Part shown: piece by piece, positions 38,050 to 54,983 of the stretch | How positions within the stretch are numbered: position 1 is the stretch's first letter | Layout: every line of letters begins with the position of its first letter | Assembly (NCBI GenBank): GCA_030065095.1 | Contig: JASJDP010000008.1 | Location: 124,001 to 188,000, forward strand | Reading direction: 5' to 3' | DNA from: Rhodobacter sp. | Lineage (GTDB): Bacteria > Pseudomonadota > Alphaproteobacteria > Rhodobacterales > Rhodobacteraceae | DNA length: 64,000 nt | The notes under the pieces: model-generated | What the model was told of the DNA's origin: nothing | Databases searched by the model: none | The model's input: the letters and a program-made list of their open reading frames with translations, nothing else | Translations under genes and position numbers: made by a program

Positions 38050-38853
38050 TTACTCTCCCGGGGTGAGTTTCTTGTCTTCGGGTCTCGGCGCCGGGATCAT
38101 CCAGCGCCACAACTTTTCGTCCGGCAGGGCCAGAACCATAAGCCAATGTTCCAGCAGGGCCAGTGCCGTCAGCGCGGCCAGCAGGGCAAAGCCCACCTCC
38201 GCCCCCGGGCTGTCTGCCGAATGGATCCGTTCCAGCCAGCAGGCGGTGGCAAAGCTCAGCAGCGTGATCGACACCGGAAAGATCCAGCTTTGGCTGCGCC
38301 GGCGGAAATGGCTGGGCAGGTGCGACAGGGGCCCGGGCAGGAACTCGACATTGATCTTCGGCACACCGAGAAACAGGTTCAGCTTGGCCGAAATCCGTGC
38401 GGTATAGAGCACCGCGAAGGTCCATAAGGCAAAGGTGTTCACCGCGTCGTGGCTGGCAATCACGAGCGCGGCAAGGCAGACCACCAGAAGAACCTCGTGA
38501 AACGCGACCGTGCCCCAGGCGCGCAGGAAGCGCTCGATACCGGCAGTGCCGGGCGGGCAGGGAACCGGGTTCGGTCCCGTCACGACGCCCGACAGAAACG
38601 CCAGTTCCACCCAGCCCCAGATCGCAAGCGCCGAGAGGAAGGCGCAGTAGACCGCCGCCACGCCGTCGCTGTCCAGCGTTTGCCAGACCCCGTAGCAACC
38701 TGCCAGCAGAAAGGGCAGGCCGAAGATGCTGGACAGAAAATGCGCATGCGGTCCGTGGCGGTCCGCGCTCTTGACCACCCAGAGGATCGCGCCGGTGGAA
38801 AACCACCAGACGAAAAGCGCAAACAGCGCCGCGATCCAGGGCGATGTCATCAC
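38050..38853 (-). CDS. puhE: Photosynthetic complex assembly protein PuhE
   Basis: 267-residue integral membrane protein with about seven hydrophobic helices, of the DUF3623/PuhE family. Recognisable family segments are [13 protein letters not shown] near the N-terminus and [18 protein letters not shown] centrally. It modulates reaction-centre and bacteriochlorophyll assembly in Rhodobacter. Located between acsF and hemA as in other Rhodobacterales. Confidence 0.9.
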   Translation of the reverse strand: MMTSPWIAALFALFVWWFSTGAILWVVKSADRHGPHAHFLSSIFGLPFLLAGCYGVWQTLDSDGVAAVYCAFLSALAIWGWVELAFLSGVVTGPNPVPCPPGTAGIERFLRAWGTVAFHEVLLVVCLAALVIASHDAVNTFALWTFAVLYTARISAKLNLFLGVPKINVEFLPGPLSHLPSHFRRRSQSWIFPVSITLLSFATACWLERIHSADSPGAEVGFALLAALTALALLEHWLMVLALPDEKLWRWMIPAPRPEDKKLTPGE

Positions 38854-38950
38854 GGGTTTCCGGGCCTTTTTGTCAGATCGGTAGCCCTCCGGGGGGCATG
38901 CCCGGGGGCCGCCACCGCGCGGCGGTTCGCTCGGACGACGTGAAAACCGC

Positions 38951-40087
38951 TCAATACACCGGCTCCAGCCGTGTCTGCGCAGGCACGCGGTGCTTGTTTG
39001 CCGGAATTGTCAGCAGCGACGCGAAAGCAAGCGCCGCCTTGGCACTGCCTGCCAGTTGCTTCAGCTTGCCGGCCACGCCGCCTTGTTCCTTGGCGTCGGC
39101 GATCTGCACGTTCGCCTTGTGCAACCGTTCGAGGTTTCGCTGCCAGCGCGGATGCTCGATATCGAGTGTGATCGGAAAGATCTGTTCCGACAGCTTCGAG
39201 GTCTTGGTGAAGACCTCGTGCGCATACCAGTCCGGATCGACGCCAAGCGCCTTGTGAAAGGCCGGGCGCTGATGATCGCGGACATACATCGTGGCGTAGA
39301 CCGCGGTGAGGAAGAACTTGATCCAATAGACGTTGATGCCTTGCGTCAGTTTGGGATCGGTCTTCATCAGCAGGGCGAAGGCCTCGCCATGGCGGAACTC
39401 GTCGTTGCACCACTCTTCGAACCATTTGAAGATCGGGTGGAACCGGTGGTCCGGGTTCGCCTGCAGGTGCCGGAAGATCGTGATATAGCGGGCATATCCG
39501 ATCTTTTCGGACAGGTAGGTGGCGTAGTAGATGAATTTGGGCCGGAAATAGGTGTATTTCTTCTTTTGCGTCAGAAAGCCTAGGTTGACGGCAACGCCCG
39601 CCTCGCGCAGGGCATCGTTGATAAAGCCCGCATGGCGCGCCTCGTCGCGCGCCATCAACTGGAACAGCTGAGTGACGTCCTTGTTGGCGCCGCGACGCTT
39701 CATCTCCTTATACAGCACGCAGCCGGAAAATTCGGCGGTGCAGCTGGAGATCAGAAAATCGATGAACTCCTTGCGCAGGTCTGGATCCATGCCGTCCCAA
39801 TCGACATGGTCCCAGGCCTCGTTCTTGCGGAAATGCCCCTTGTTGGGGTCGGCCACCATTTCATCGATAAGCTCGTCCCAATCCCGGCGGACCGAAGAGA
39901 CGTCGATGGCGTCCAGTTCATCGAAATCGGTGGTGTAGAAGCGCGGCGTCAGAAGCGTGTTCTGCATCGCGACTTCTGTTGCGGAAACCGAATCCAGAAC
40001 GGCCTGCGCTTCCTGGATCGCAAGGCCTTCCTCGACCGTCGTGGCATCTGCGGTATGGGTGGCGGCGATTGTGTTCTGGACATTCAT
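38951..40087 (-). CDS. acsF: Aerobic Mg-protoporphyrin IX monomethyl ester cyclase AcsF
   Basis: 378-residue di-iron enzyme forming the isocyclic ring of bacteriochlorophyll with O2. Two diiron ExRH motifs are visible (ARDEARHAGF and NDEFRHGEAF), along with the family-typical KKKYTYFRPKFIYYATYLSE. The start ATG has a near-perfect ribosome site (GGAGGTGA) and overlaps the stop of bciE. The presence of acsF implies chlorophyll synthesis under oxygen; the anaerobic alternative bchE is not in the window. Confidence 0.96.
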   Translation of the reverse strand: MNVQNTIAATHTADATTVEEGLAIQEAQAVLDSVSATEVAMQNTLLTPRFYTTDFDELDAIDVSSVRRDWDELIDEMVADPNKGHFRKNEAWDHVDWDGMDPDLRKEFIDFLISSCTAEFSGCVLYKEMKRRGANKDVTQLFQLMARDEARHAGFINDALREAGVAVNLGFLTQKKKYTYFRPKFIYYATYLSEKIGYARYITIFRHLQANPDHRFHPIFKWFEEWCNDEFRHGEAFALLMKTDPKLTQGINVYWIKFFLTAVYATMYVRDHQRPAFHKALGVDPDWYAHEVFTKTSKLSEQIFPITLDIEHPRWQRNLERLHKANVQIADAKEQGGVAGKLKQLAGSAKAALAFASLLTIPANKHRVPAQTRLEPVY

Positions 40088-40380
40088 AGCTTCACCTCCT
40101 CCGAAAACGAAAATTCGCACAGCTCCATGACTTCGAAATCGCCGGTAAGCCGGGTCCAAAGCTGTTCAAGCTTCGACGCACGTACGATGATCGCCTCGCG
40201 GTCCTCGCGCACAATCTCGCCGAATGGTGCCATGATTTCCGGCCCTTCGACCTGTACCTCGTCGCCGGGATAGACCACGGCGCCGTTGTTGAACCGCACA
40301 TGGGCGTGCAGGCTGTCGAAACAGTGGCTGATCTCGACCGTGCAGGGGGCCCGTTCGATCTCTCGCGTCAGAAGTCCCAT
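40084..40380 (-). CDS. bciE: Probable BciE, auxiliary subunit of the oxygen-dependent cyclase
   Basis: 98-residue soluble protein (ISHCFDSLHAHVRFNNGAVV, GDEVQVEGPEIMAPFGEI). The small gene directly upstream of acsF in alphaproteobacterial photosynthesis clusters was named bciE and shown to be needed for cyclase activity in Rhodobacter. I make this call from position, size and gene coupling (ATGA overlap with acsF), not from a remembered sequence alignment. No metal-binding motif is obvious. Confidence 0.7.
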   Translation of the reverse strand: MGLLTREIERAPCTVEISHCFDSLHAHVRFNNGAVVYPGDEVQVEGPEIMAPFGEIVREDREAIIVRASKLEQLWTRLTGDFEVMELCEFSFSEEVKL

Positions 40381-40407
40381 TTCTTGGTTCCCTTTTGTCC
40401 TTTGGCT

Positions 40408-40878
40408 TCAGTTGGTCAGCAGCCGTTCGAATGCGGCCTTGTTGTCTTTTCCGAAATTGCCCAGTTCTGCGCTCCACCCCGTGGCGGGGTCGTGAATGGC
40501 AAGGCGGCCGTTGGCATAGGCCACCAGGTCCACCGGCGGGTTGCCGGCGATGCCGTTCTTGCCGCGTTCATGCGCCATGGCGTTCTGGATCACGGTGATG
40601 AACCCGCCATGGGCCAGATCGGCCAGAACCGTTCCGTCCCGGGCAAGCACCCGTACCGCCTTGGCGCCGCTGCCTTCCAGGATCAGGCCCCGGCTCTGCA
40701 GCGCCTTTGCCGCAGGCGGAACGCCCACGTGCGGCCGGTCCGTCAGCACCGCGAAGCTGACGATCGCAAGCGAGGCCATGGCCAGGGCGAACATCGCACG
40801 CACCAGCACCTTTGGGATCATCTCGCGGTCGGTGTTGCGCAGGGCCGGGGCGCGCGGGGTGAAGGTTTGGTCTGACAT
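40408..40878 (-). CDS. puhC: Photosynthetic complex assembly protein PuhC
   Basis: 156 residues with one N-terminal membrane helix (about 25-46, VRAMFALAMASLAIVSFAVL) and a periplasmic domain (ILEGSGAKAVRVLARDGTVL, GFITVIQNAMAHER). It helps reorganise LH1 and the reaction centre. I chose the ATG at 40878; a GTG two codons earlier is possible. Located between puhB and bciE. Confidence 0.9.
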   Translation of the reverse strand: MSDQTFTPRAPALRNTDREMIPKVLVRAMFALAMASLAIVSFAVLTDRPHVGVPPAAKALQSRGLILEGSGAKAVRVLARDGTVLADLAHGGFITVIQNAMAHERGKNGIAGNPPVDLVAYANGRLAIHDPATGWSAELGNFGKDNKAAFERLLTN

Positions 40879-40899
40879 CGTCACGGTTCCCGGTTTTGG

Positions 40900-41529
40900 C
40901 TATTCGGCGGCGATCGCGGCGGGTTCGATCCGCGTGATCTCTGGCTGGCCGACCCGGGTTTCCGCCGCGTCCGCAAGAATTTGCGCCACCCTTTCCGCAT
41001 CGCGAATGCAGCGCAGCGCCGGTTGGGTCTTGGCCATCCGCCACGGGCGCACATGCGGCCAGCAGATCAGATAGCTGAGGCGCGTCTCGCCCAAGGTCTG
41101 CAGCGCGATGGTTCCGGTGCCGGATTTTCTCAGATCCAGACCGGCGCTGCCGATCTTCCGGTAGGGGATGTTGAAGGTCACGGTCAGCGCCGCGCCGATC
41201 CGCATCGCCACGCGCGCGGTGGTGATGGTATAGACGGTGCTGCGCGCCTGCACCCAGGCGATCAGCAGGATGATGCCGCAGGCGACCAGCCCCAGGCCAA
41301 GCAAGGGCAGGCCGGTCAGCAGGACGGCAGGAAAGGGCACCTCGGTGGACGCCGCGCCGACACGCCAAAGGCCAAGCAGCAAGAACCACCCCGCCACCCA
41401 GTAAAGCCCCAATGCCTCGCGGGCCAAGGCCCAGGTTTTGGGGCGTCCCTGCCACAACACCTCCTCGCCCTTCGGCGGACGGGCGGGAAGGCCGGGCATG
41501 GGTTCGAAGGCGAAATCGTCGTGGGGCAT
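40900..41529 (-). CDS. puhB: Reaction-centre assembly protein PuhB
   Basis: 209 residues with a bacterial PH-like fold and two to three membrane helices (about 44-60 and 72-92). Family segments GEEVLWQGRPKTWALAREA at the N-terminus and TTARVAMRIGAALTVTFNIP are clear. PuhB aids reaction-centre assembly in Rhodobacter. It lies 41 nt downstream of puhA and 21 nt upstream of puhC. Confidence 0.92.
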   Translation of the reverse strand: MPHDDFAFEPMPGLPARPPKGEEVLWQGRPKTWALAREALGLYWVAGWFLLLGLWRVGAASTEVPFPAVLLTGLPLLGLGLVACGIILLIAWVQARSTVYTITTARVAMRIGAALTVTFNIPYRKIGSAGLDLRKSGTGTIALQTLGETRLSYLICWPHVRPWRMAKTQPALRCIRDAERVAQILADAAETRVGQPEITRIEPAAIAAE

Positions 41530-41570
41530 GGCTAAAGCCCTTTCCTGTCAGTGTGGTACGCCGGGTTTTC

Positions 41571-42311
41571 CTAGTCGTACATCGCGCCGCCTGCGACGTA
41601 GCCGCAGATCTTGTCTTCCTCGAGCAAGGTGACCTGGTCGGCGGCCTTGGTCGCCGGAATGCCCGGGAAACGGCCAGAGTTCAGCGATTTCACCCAGACG
41701 TAGCGCGGCTTGATCTTGACCATGGTCATCGGGATCAGCCGTTTGCCAGCGCCGTCATTCAATTCGACCTCGAGATAGCGGACCAGATGCTCGGGCACGT
41801 CGACCCACATGTCGCTGACGGTGCCGGCGGTGGTGTCGTCCTTGCCGATTACCGGCATGCCGCGCGGATCGGTTCCGGCGGACACCATGTAGCCCTCGAC
41901 CGCGCTCATCGGGCGGATCTTGACATGGCCATGGCCGTCAAGCTCGGGCACATCGCGGCGCGGGGCCCAGCTGGCCGGGCCGACGCCGTCGGCCAACGCG
42001 TCTCCGGTGGGCATGTGCGGGAATCCGTTGGCCTCTGAGGTCCGCGCCAGGGCGAGGTCGTCGCGGTCGCCGCGCTGGCCCGACGGGACGGTGACGTCAC
42101 CGCGCCCGTCGCGCAGGTGGAAGGTCTTGTCCTTCGGCACCGGGAACGGGCCCTGGTTCGCCGCCGGGTCGCCGTTGTCATCCTCCAGCGGATAGCCTTC
42201 CCGCATGTTTTCGGTCTGCAGGTAATAGATCAGCAGGGCGAAGAAGATCCAGAACAGCCAGATCGACAAACTCGCCAAATCGAAATTACCGAAGAAGTTT
42301 ACGCCAACCAT
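41571..42311 (-). CDS. puhA: Photosynthetic reaction centre H subunit
   Basis: 246 residues, normal for PuhA. One N-terminal membrane helix (about 12-32, [20 protein letters not shown]) followed by [14 protein letters not shown], the hallmark of the H subunit, and a cytoplasmic beta-rich domain ([26 protein letters not shown]). It caps the L/M core and guides proton delivery to QB. GGAGG lies upstream of the ATG. Downstream of lhaA by 16 nt. Confidence 0.97.
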   Translation of the reverse strand: MVGVNFFGNFDLASLSIWLFWIFFALLIYYLQTENMREGYPLEDDNGDPAANQGPFPVPKDKTFHLRDGRGDVTVPSGQRGDRDDLALARTSEANGFPHMPTGDALADGVGPASWAPRRDVPELDGHGHVKIRPMSAVEGYMVSAGTDPRGMPVIGKDDTTAGTVSDMWVDVPEHLVRYLEVELNDGAGKRLIPMTMVKIKPRYVWVKSLNSGRFPGIPATKAADQVTLLEEDKICGYVAGGAMYD

Positions 42312-42327
42312 GTGTTGTCCTCCGAGG

Positions 42328-43767
42328 TCAGGTAGGGAAGTCGGCAAGACCGATCTTGCCGGCCGCTCCTTGGTTTGGTTGTGGTTGGTAGGCGATCCGC
42401 ACCAGCGGACCCAGAACAATGAGCGTTGCGAAAAGAAGCGCAATCTCAAGGTGATAGACAAACGAGTATCCGGCCGACGCGGTGTTCAGCGCCTCGCCGA
42501 GGCGGCCCGACAGGGCCAGGCCGTTGACGCCGTCGCGCAACGTGCCGCCAACCGCGATCGAGACGCCGGCCGCCGTCGCCTGCGCGGCGCCCCACGCCCC
42601 CAGCGCCAGGCCGCGGCCCGCCGCGCCTTTGGCCGGCATCGTCATTGCGGCCATCAGCGTCGCAACGGCAAAAAGCCCGCCGCCGAAACCGATGCCGCAG
42701 GCGCCGGCAAAGAACAGCAGGGTCGATCCCATGGGCGCCGCGAACACCACAGCCGAGAACGCCGCGATGCCATAAAGCAGCCCGCGCGCGCAGATCCGGT
42801 AGGGGTTCAGGCCGCGCCGCAGCCAGCGCGCCGCCAGCGCGAACCCGGCCAGCGCGCCTGCCGCCCAAAGCGCGGTCAGAAGCGTCGTGGACGAGACCGA
42901 CAGTCCCAGGATTTCGCCGCCATAGGGTTCGAGCAGCACGTCCTGCATATTGAAGGCGAGCGTGCCGAGCACCACGACGGCGAGCAGCCGCCCGGCGTCG
43001 CCGCCGCTGGCATAGTCGGCCCAGGCATCGCGGAATTTCGGCCGGGGTTCGGCGCGTTCGGCCCGCGTCATCGGCTTCACCCGTTCCTGCCGCCACAGCG
43101 CGATCAAGTTCAACAGCAGCGTGACCAGTGCAGCGCCCTGAACCACTTGAACCAGCCGCAGGCTGGAATAGTCCCGCAGCAGGAAGCCGACGATCAGGGC
43201 AGAAATTCCCATTCCGATCAGGAACATGACATACAGCATGGCAACCACGCGCGGGCGGGTTTCGTCCGTCGCCCGGTCGCTCGCCAGTGCCAGACCGGCG
43301 GTCTGGGTCATGTGCAGCCCAAGGCCCGTGATCAGAAAGGCGATGCCCGCCAGGGCCTCGCCCGCAAAGGGTACCTGATGCACGGTGTCGCCGCTCAGGA
43401 CCAAGAGCGCGAAGGGCATGATCGCCAGGCCGCCCATCTGCCAAAGGGACCCGAACCAAAGATAGGGGATACGCTTCCACCCGATGGCCGACCGGTGCGT
43501 GTCGGACCGAAACCCAAGAAGCGCCCGGAAGGGTGCCACGAGGACCGGCAGCGCAATCATGATCGCGACCACGGTCGCGGGCACGCTGAGTTCGACGATC
43601 ATCACCCGGTTCAGCGTGCCGAGCAGCATCACCGTCGCCATGCCGACCGAGATCTGGAAAAGCGACAGGCGCAACAGCTGGCCCAGCGGCAGGTCGTCGG
43701 ACACCGCGTCCGAAAACGGCAGATAGCGTGCCGATATCTTCTTGACCTGCCCGCGCGTCAGGATCAT
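42328..43767 (-). CDS. lhaA: Light-harvesting 1 assembly protein LhaA (PucC family)
   Basis: 479 residues, 12-helix major-facilitator-like protein of the BCH/PucC family. Begins [20 protein letters not shown] and then [21 protein letters not shown], the conserved PucC start. It is needed for LH1 assembly and is probably a pigment- or polypeptide-handling factor in the membrane. The start overlaps the bchM stop (ATGA). Position between bchM and puhA matches orf1696/lhaA in Rhodobacter. Confidence 0.94.
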   Translation of the reverse strand: MILTRGQVKKISARYLPFSDAVSDDLPLGQLLRLSLFQISVGMATVMLLGTLNRVMIVELSVPATVVAIMIALPVLVAPFRALLGFRSDTHRSAIGWKRIPYLWFGSLWQMGGLAIMPFALLVLSGDTVHQVPFAGEALAGIAFLITGLGLHMTQTAGLALASDRATDETRPRVVAMLYVMFLIGMGISALIVGFLLRDYSSLRLVQVVQGAALVTLLLNLIALWRQERVKPMTRAERAEPRPKFRDAWADYASGGDAGRLLAVVVLGTLAFNMQDVLLEPYGGEILGLSVSSTTLLTALWAAGALAGFALAARWLRRGLNPYRICARGLLYGIAAFSAVVFAAPMGSTLLFFAGACGIGFGGGLFAVATLMAAMTMPAKGAAGRGLALGAWGAAQATAAGVSIAVGGTLRDGVNGLALSGRLGEALNTASAGYSFVYHLEIALLFATLIVLGPLVRIAYQPQPNQGAAGKIGLADFPT

Positions 43768-44444
43768 CGGCCGAACTCCATCGCCTGACTGATGTAAAAC
43801 CCGCTGGTAATCCGGGTGATCGGTCGCAGCCTGCCGTTGACGCCAGCGCTGCGCAGGGCCGAGGCGATCCGGGCCTCGGAATGCGGGATGATGGCAGGCG
43901 ACCGGTCGGATCGCGGGAACAGCTTGCCCGCCACATGCATCGCCGACAGAAGCGCGGTCTTGGGAGCCACGGTAAAGACGATCTTGCCGGTGGTCCGGTC
44001 GGCAAGCTTGCCAAGCGCAGCGGCAATATCCGGCGCGCGGTAGTGGATCAGACTGTCCATCGCCATAACGAAATCGAACTGGCCATGGCGGGTCTCCAGC
44101 ATGTCGCCCGGCACGTAGTCGATTTGCTGTAAGAGACCGGCAGGCGTGCGCCGCCGCGCGACGTCCAGCAGGCTGGGCGAGATATCGATGGCCAGCACCC
44201 GTGCCCCGCGCTCGGCCAGTGCGATCGACATCGGCCCCGCGCCGCAACCCGCATCCAGAACCCGCATCCCGTCCAGCCGGTCGGGCAGGCGCGCCAGCAT
44301 CGCCGCGCGCATCGCGTCGCGGCCCGCGCGGACGGTCTGGCGGATGCGCGATACCGGGGCATCCGAGGTCAGACGCTCCCACGTCTTCGACGCGGTACGG
44401 TCGAAATAGGTTTCCAGCCGGTCACGGGTCGCCTCATAGGTCAT
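43764..44444 (-). CDS. bchM: Mg-protoporphyrin IX methyltransferase
   Basis: 226-residue SAM-dependent methyltransferase. The SAM-binding motif is MRVLDAGCGAGPMSIALAER (about residues 60-79). It methylates the C13 propionate of Mg-protoporphyrin IX before ring closure. I chose the ATG at 44444 because GGAGGTG lies six bases upstream; this ribosome site is base-paired in a perfect hairpin with 44461-44467 (see separate entry). Stop overlaps lhaA. Confidence 0.95.
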   Translation of the reverse strand: MTYEATRDRLETYFDRTASKTWERLTSDAPVSRIRQTVRAGRDAMRAAMLARLPDRLDGMRVLDAGCGAGPMSIALAERGARVLAIDISPSLLDVARRRTPAGLLQQIDYVPGDMLETRHGQFDFVMAMDSLIHYRAPDIAAALGKLADRTTGKIVFTVAPKTALLSAMHVAGKLFPRSDRSPAIIPHSEARIASALRSAGVNGRLRPITRITSGFYISQAMEFGR

Positions 44445-44450
44445 CGACCG

Positions 44451-44488
44451 CACCTCCGCAGGAGGTGCCGTGCACTTGCGTGCGGCAC
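44451..44488 (-). promoter_or_regulatory. bchM ribosome-site-sequestering hairpin and overlapping second hairpin
   Basis: CACCTCC (44451-44457, complement of the bchM Shine-Dalgarno) and GGAGGTG (44461-44467) form a perfect 7-bp stem with a 3-nt loop. GTGCCG (44465-44470) also pairs with CGGCAC (44483-44488). The two stems share 44465-44467, so they compete. Located in the 73-nt bchL-bchM gap. Confidence 0.6.
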
Positions 44489-44517
44489 CCGGCCGGGTAT
44501 GGGGGTCGTATTCATCG

Positions 44518-52378
<7,861 letters not shown>

Positions 52379-52396
52379 TCAGGTCGTCTGCCCATG

Positions 52397-52426
52397 AGAT
52401 TACCGCCGAGATCGGAAAAGTGTCAA
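52397..52426 (-). promoter_or_regulatory. Sigma-70-type promoter of the bchF operon
   Basis: On the minus strand: -35 TTGACA (52421-52426), 18-bp spacer, -10 TAATCT (52397-52402). The -35 is embedded in a PpsR-type box (52421-52438), so repressor and polymerase would compete. Confidence 0.7.
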
Positions 52427-52438
52427 TTAGAACTTACA
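52421..52438. promoter_or_regulatory. PpsR/CrtJ-type operator 1 (bchF side)
   Basis: TGT-N12-ACA, the consensus for PpsR/CrtJ, overlapping the bchF -35 element. Confidence 0.7.
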
Positions 52439-52474
52439 CTCAGTTGGTTTACAGTTCTGCTGAATTCTGCACGG

Positions 52475-52491
52475 TGTCAGTCGGCCTGACA
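52475..52491. promoter_or_regulatory. PpsR/CrtJ-like operator 2 (N11 spacing)
   Basis: TGTCAG-N5-CTGACA, a perfect palindrome with 11 bases between TGT and ACA, centrally placed in the bchF-ppaA gap. Spacing is one base short of consensus. Confidence 0.5.
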
Positions 52492-52566
52492 GTCCCCTCC
52501 TGACGCCGCAATCGGGGTGAAAACCGGTGTTGGAACCACTCTCTCCCCGGCGAGTTCACGCTTTGG

Positions 52567-52584
52567 TGTCAACTTTATCTGACA
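52567..52584. promoter_or_regulatory. PpsR/CrtJ-type operator 3 (ppaA side)
   Basis: TGT-N12-ACA ending 6 bp upstream of the ppaA -35 element. Confidence 0.6.
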
Positions 52585-52590
52585 TTCCCT

Positions 52591-52620
52591 TTGACATAGT
52601 GCGCCGTCCGGGCGTAGTTT
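52591..52620 (+). promoter_or_regulatory. Probable ppaA promoter
   Basis: -35 TTGACA (52591-52596), 18-bp spacer, -10 TAGTTT (52615-52620). It lies 79 nt before the chosen ppaA start. Confidence 0.5.
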
Positions 52621-52698
52621 CATCGACATTCGCAACGTGTGGTTAGGCGCTGCCGGAATGACCTGCCTTCCACCGGCGACGAACAAAGGTATTCGGCG

Positions 52699-53502
52699 AT
52701 GGTCGATGGCCCAGACTATGCCGCTGCTCGCGGAGAGATTCGGGAAGATCAAAGCGTAGAGTCGCTGGCATCCCGGGTGATCTCGGTATTGGCGGCCCGC
52801 GTAAACGGCCCGAGATCCGGGGTCGACGACCGATTTGTTGACCGGATTTGCGGTGCTGCGCAGTCCGATGATGCGTCCGAGCACCGCAATGCGATCAAGG
52901 AGATGCTGGCTGGCGGGGTCGAACGTACCACCATAGCAGAGGTTTATATCCCCATCGCCGCGCGCCGCCTTGGCGCGGCCTGGTGCGAGGATCAGGTCAG
53001 CTTTACCGAGGTAACGATCGGCACCTCCCGGCTGCAGTCGATGCTGCGCAGCCTTGGCGATGTCTGGTCCGGCGACGTTGCGGAACCGCACGAGGTTCAG
53101 CCGACGGTTCTGATGGTGGTTCCGGTGGACGAATACCATACGCTCGGCGCCATGGTCGCCACCGGGCAACTGCGCCGCGCAGGCGTTTCGGTCCGCCTTT
53201 GCATCGGGCAGCCCATGTCGGTGCTTCTGGATCTGGTCGAAACCTTCAATTTCGACGCCATCATGATTTCAGGAGCCTCCAGCGAGAACCTTGAAAAGCT
53301 GCGGAAATTGATCGTAGATATCCGGTATGCCCTTCAGAAGCCGACCCCCGTTGTCATCGGCGGCGCGGTGATGGAGCTGGCCAACGAAATAAAGGCGATT
53401 ACCGGTGCGGATCATGCGACCGACGATGTTCAAGAGGCGATCAGGCTGTGCAGGCTGACGGAGTTCCTGCACGCCGGGCCCCAGGGCAGGCCGAGGGCCT
53501 AG
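52699..53502 (+). CDS. ppaA: PpaA/AerR-type cobalamin-binding photosynthesis regulator
   Basis: 267 residues from the ATG at 52699. A GTG at 52639 would give a longer form, and AerR of Rhodobacter capsulatus is known to be made in long and short forms. The C-terminal half is a B12-binding (SCHIC) domain: VLMVVPVDEYHTLGAMVATG with the EYH segment, then FDAIMISGASSENLEKL and VVIGGAVME. The N-terminal half is helical. PpaA/AerR is an antirepressor acting on PpsR/CrtJ in response to light-sensitive cobalamin. The gene is divergent from bchF and directly precedes ppsR. Confidence 0.9.
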   Translation: MVDGPDYAAARGEIREDQSVESLASRVISVLAARVNGPRSGVDDRFVDRICGAAQSDDASEHRNAIKEMLAGGVERTTIAEVYIPIAARRLGAAWCEDQVSFTEVTIGTSRLQSMLRSLGDVWSGDVAEPHEVQPTVLMVVPVDEYHTLGAMVATGQLRRAGVSVRLCIGQPMSVLLDLVETFNFDAIMISGASSENLEKLRKLIVDIRYALQKPTPVVIGGAVMELANEIKAITGADHATDDVQEAIRLCRLTEFLHAGPQGRPRA

Positions 53503-53540
53503 AGGATGACGGCAATTCTGACTCCACGGAATTCAAGCCG

Positions 53541-54956
53541 GTGACAACGCGCGGTTCGCTTTATTGGACAAGCGGGACGATTCCGCTGGTCGCACCGGAG
53601 TTGCTGGGCGATATCATCGCGTCCGCCTCGGACATCGCGATCGTGATATCCGACGTCGGCAAGATCCTGTCGGTTCTGGTCAATCCCAACCACACGTCGT
53701 TCGGCAATCTCGACCATTGGGACGGGCGTGACATCCGCTCGTTTCTGACGGTCGAAAGCGTGCCGAAATTCGAAGCGGCCCTCGACCGGATCGCCGCCAG
53801 GGAAAGTTCCGGACGTGCGGTCGAGTTGAACCATGCCGACAACGTCAACTGGGAATTCCCGGTCCGCTACACCATTCACCAGATCGGGCCGGATGGCGCG
53901 CTTTTGATGCTGGGCCGCGATCTGCGCCCCATCGCCGAAATGCAGCAGCAGCTCGTCAAGGCGCAGCTGGCGCTGGAACGGGACTACGAATCGCAGCGCG
54001 AATTCGACACCCGCTACCGGGTTCTGATGGAGGCCACGACCGAGGGCATAGCCTTTGTGTCCGTCGGCACCGGCAAGATCGTCGATTTGAACGACCCGGC
54101 CGCGGCTTTGCTGGGGGCTGCGCGAGACGACCTTACCGGCGCCGCCTTTGCACAGGAATTCGAAGGCCGCCGCCGTGGCGAGTTGCTGGACAGCCTTACA
54201 AACACGGCCATCGCGGACGGGTCCCGGCCCATCGAGTTGCAAGCGCGCCGGTCCAGAAAGCGCCTGGCGGTCTCCCCGTTGCTGTTCCGTGCGGCGGGCG
54301 AAAAGCTGTTGCTGTGCCGGATAGATGATGCCGACGACTCTGAACCGATGACCGACGAATTGTCGGAAAACCTCTCGGGGCTTTACCAGGAAGGCGCGGA
54401 TGGCATTGTCTTCACCGACCGTGACGGCGTCATTCGGGCCGCCAACGAGGCGTTCCTCGACCTTGCCGATGTCGCGCATCTGTCGCTCGCCAAGGGCAAA
54501 CCGCTGGGCGAATACCTGGCGCGCGGATCGGTCGATCTGAAGGTGCTGATCGAGAATGCGGTGCGCTCGGGGCATATGAAGATGTATGCCACAAAGCTGG
54601 CCAGCGAATACGGCGCCCAGGTATCGGTCGAGATCTCGGCGACCTATCTAAACGACCGTATCAAACCATCGATCGTCTTCGTGATCCGAGATGCCAGCCG
54701 GGCCGATGCGGTGCGCCAGCACGGTGTCACCGTCACCGACGACGGCGTGCGCAGTGTGATGGAGCTTGTGGGCAATGCCACGCTGAAGGATATCGTCGCC
54801 GAAACCACGGACGTGGTCGAAAAGATGTGCATCGAGACTGCGGTGGAGCTGACCCGCAACAACCGCGTCGCCGCCGCCGAGATGCTCGGGCTCAGCCGCC
54901 AGAGCCTCTATGTCAAGCTGCGCAAATACGGCCTGCTCAGCAAGGACGCCGATTAG
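53541..54956 (+). CDS. ppsR: Redox-responsive photosynthesis repressor PpsR (CrtJ)
   Basis: 471 residues from a GTG; no in-frame ATG precedes the conserved N-terminus (IPLVAPELLGDIIASASDIA). N-terminal PAS-like region, a glutamine-rich linker helix (MQQQLVKAQLALERDYESQ), two further PAS domains (about 155-265 and 280-390) and a C-terminal Fis-type helix-turn-helix (NRVAAAEMLGLSRQSLYVKL, 441-460). The two cysteines linked to redox control in Rhodobacter sphaeroides PpsR are both present (C259 and C430). It represses bch, crt and puc genes under oxygen by binding TGT-N12-ACA. Five such sites lie in its immediate surroundings. Confidence 0.96.
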   Translation: MTTRGSLYWTSGTIPLVAPELLGDIIASASDIAIVISDVGKILSVLVNPNHTSFGNLDHWDGRDIRSFLTVESVPKFEAALDRIAARESSGRAVELNHADNVNWEFPVRYTIHQIGPDGALLMLGRDLRPIAEMQQQLVKAQLALERDYESQREFDTRYRVLMEATTEGIAFVSVGTGKIVDLNDPAAALLGAARDDLTGAAFAQEFEGRRRGELLDSLTNTAIADGSRPIELQARRSRKRLAVSPLLFRAAGEKLLLCRIDDADDSEPMTDELSENLSGLYQEGADGIVFTDRDGVIRAANEAFLDLADVAHLSLAKGKPLGEYLARGSVDLKVLIENAVRSGHMKMYATKLASEYGAQVSVEISATYLNDRIKPSIVFVIRDASRADAVRQHGVTVTDDGVRSVMELVGNATLKDIVAETTDVVEKMCIETAVELTRNNRVAAAEMLGLSRQSLYVKLRKYGLLSKDAD

Positions 54957-54965
54957 ATCCACGGC

Positions 54966-54983
54966 TGTCAGTTTTTCCTGACA
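54966..54983. promoter_or_regulatory. PpsR/CrtJ-type operator 4 (upstream of bchG)
   Basis: TGT-N12-ACA as part of a near-perfect palindrome (TGTCAG...CTGACA), 65 bp before the bchG start and 10 bp after the ppsR stop. Confidence 0.65.
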
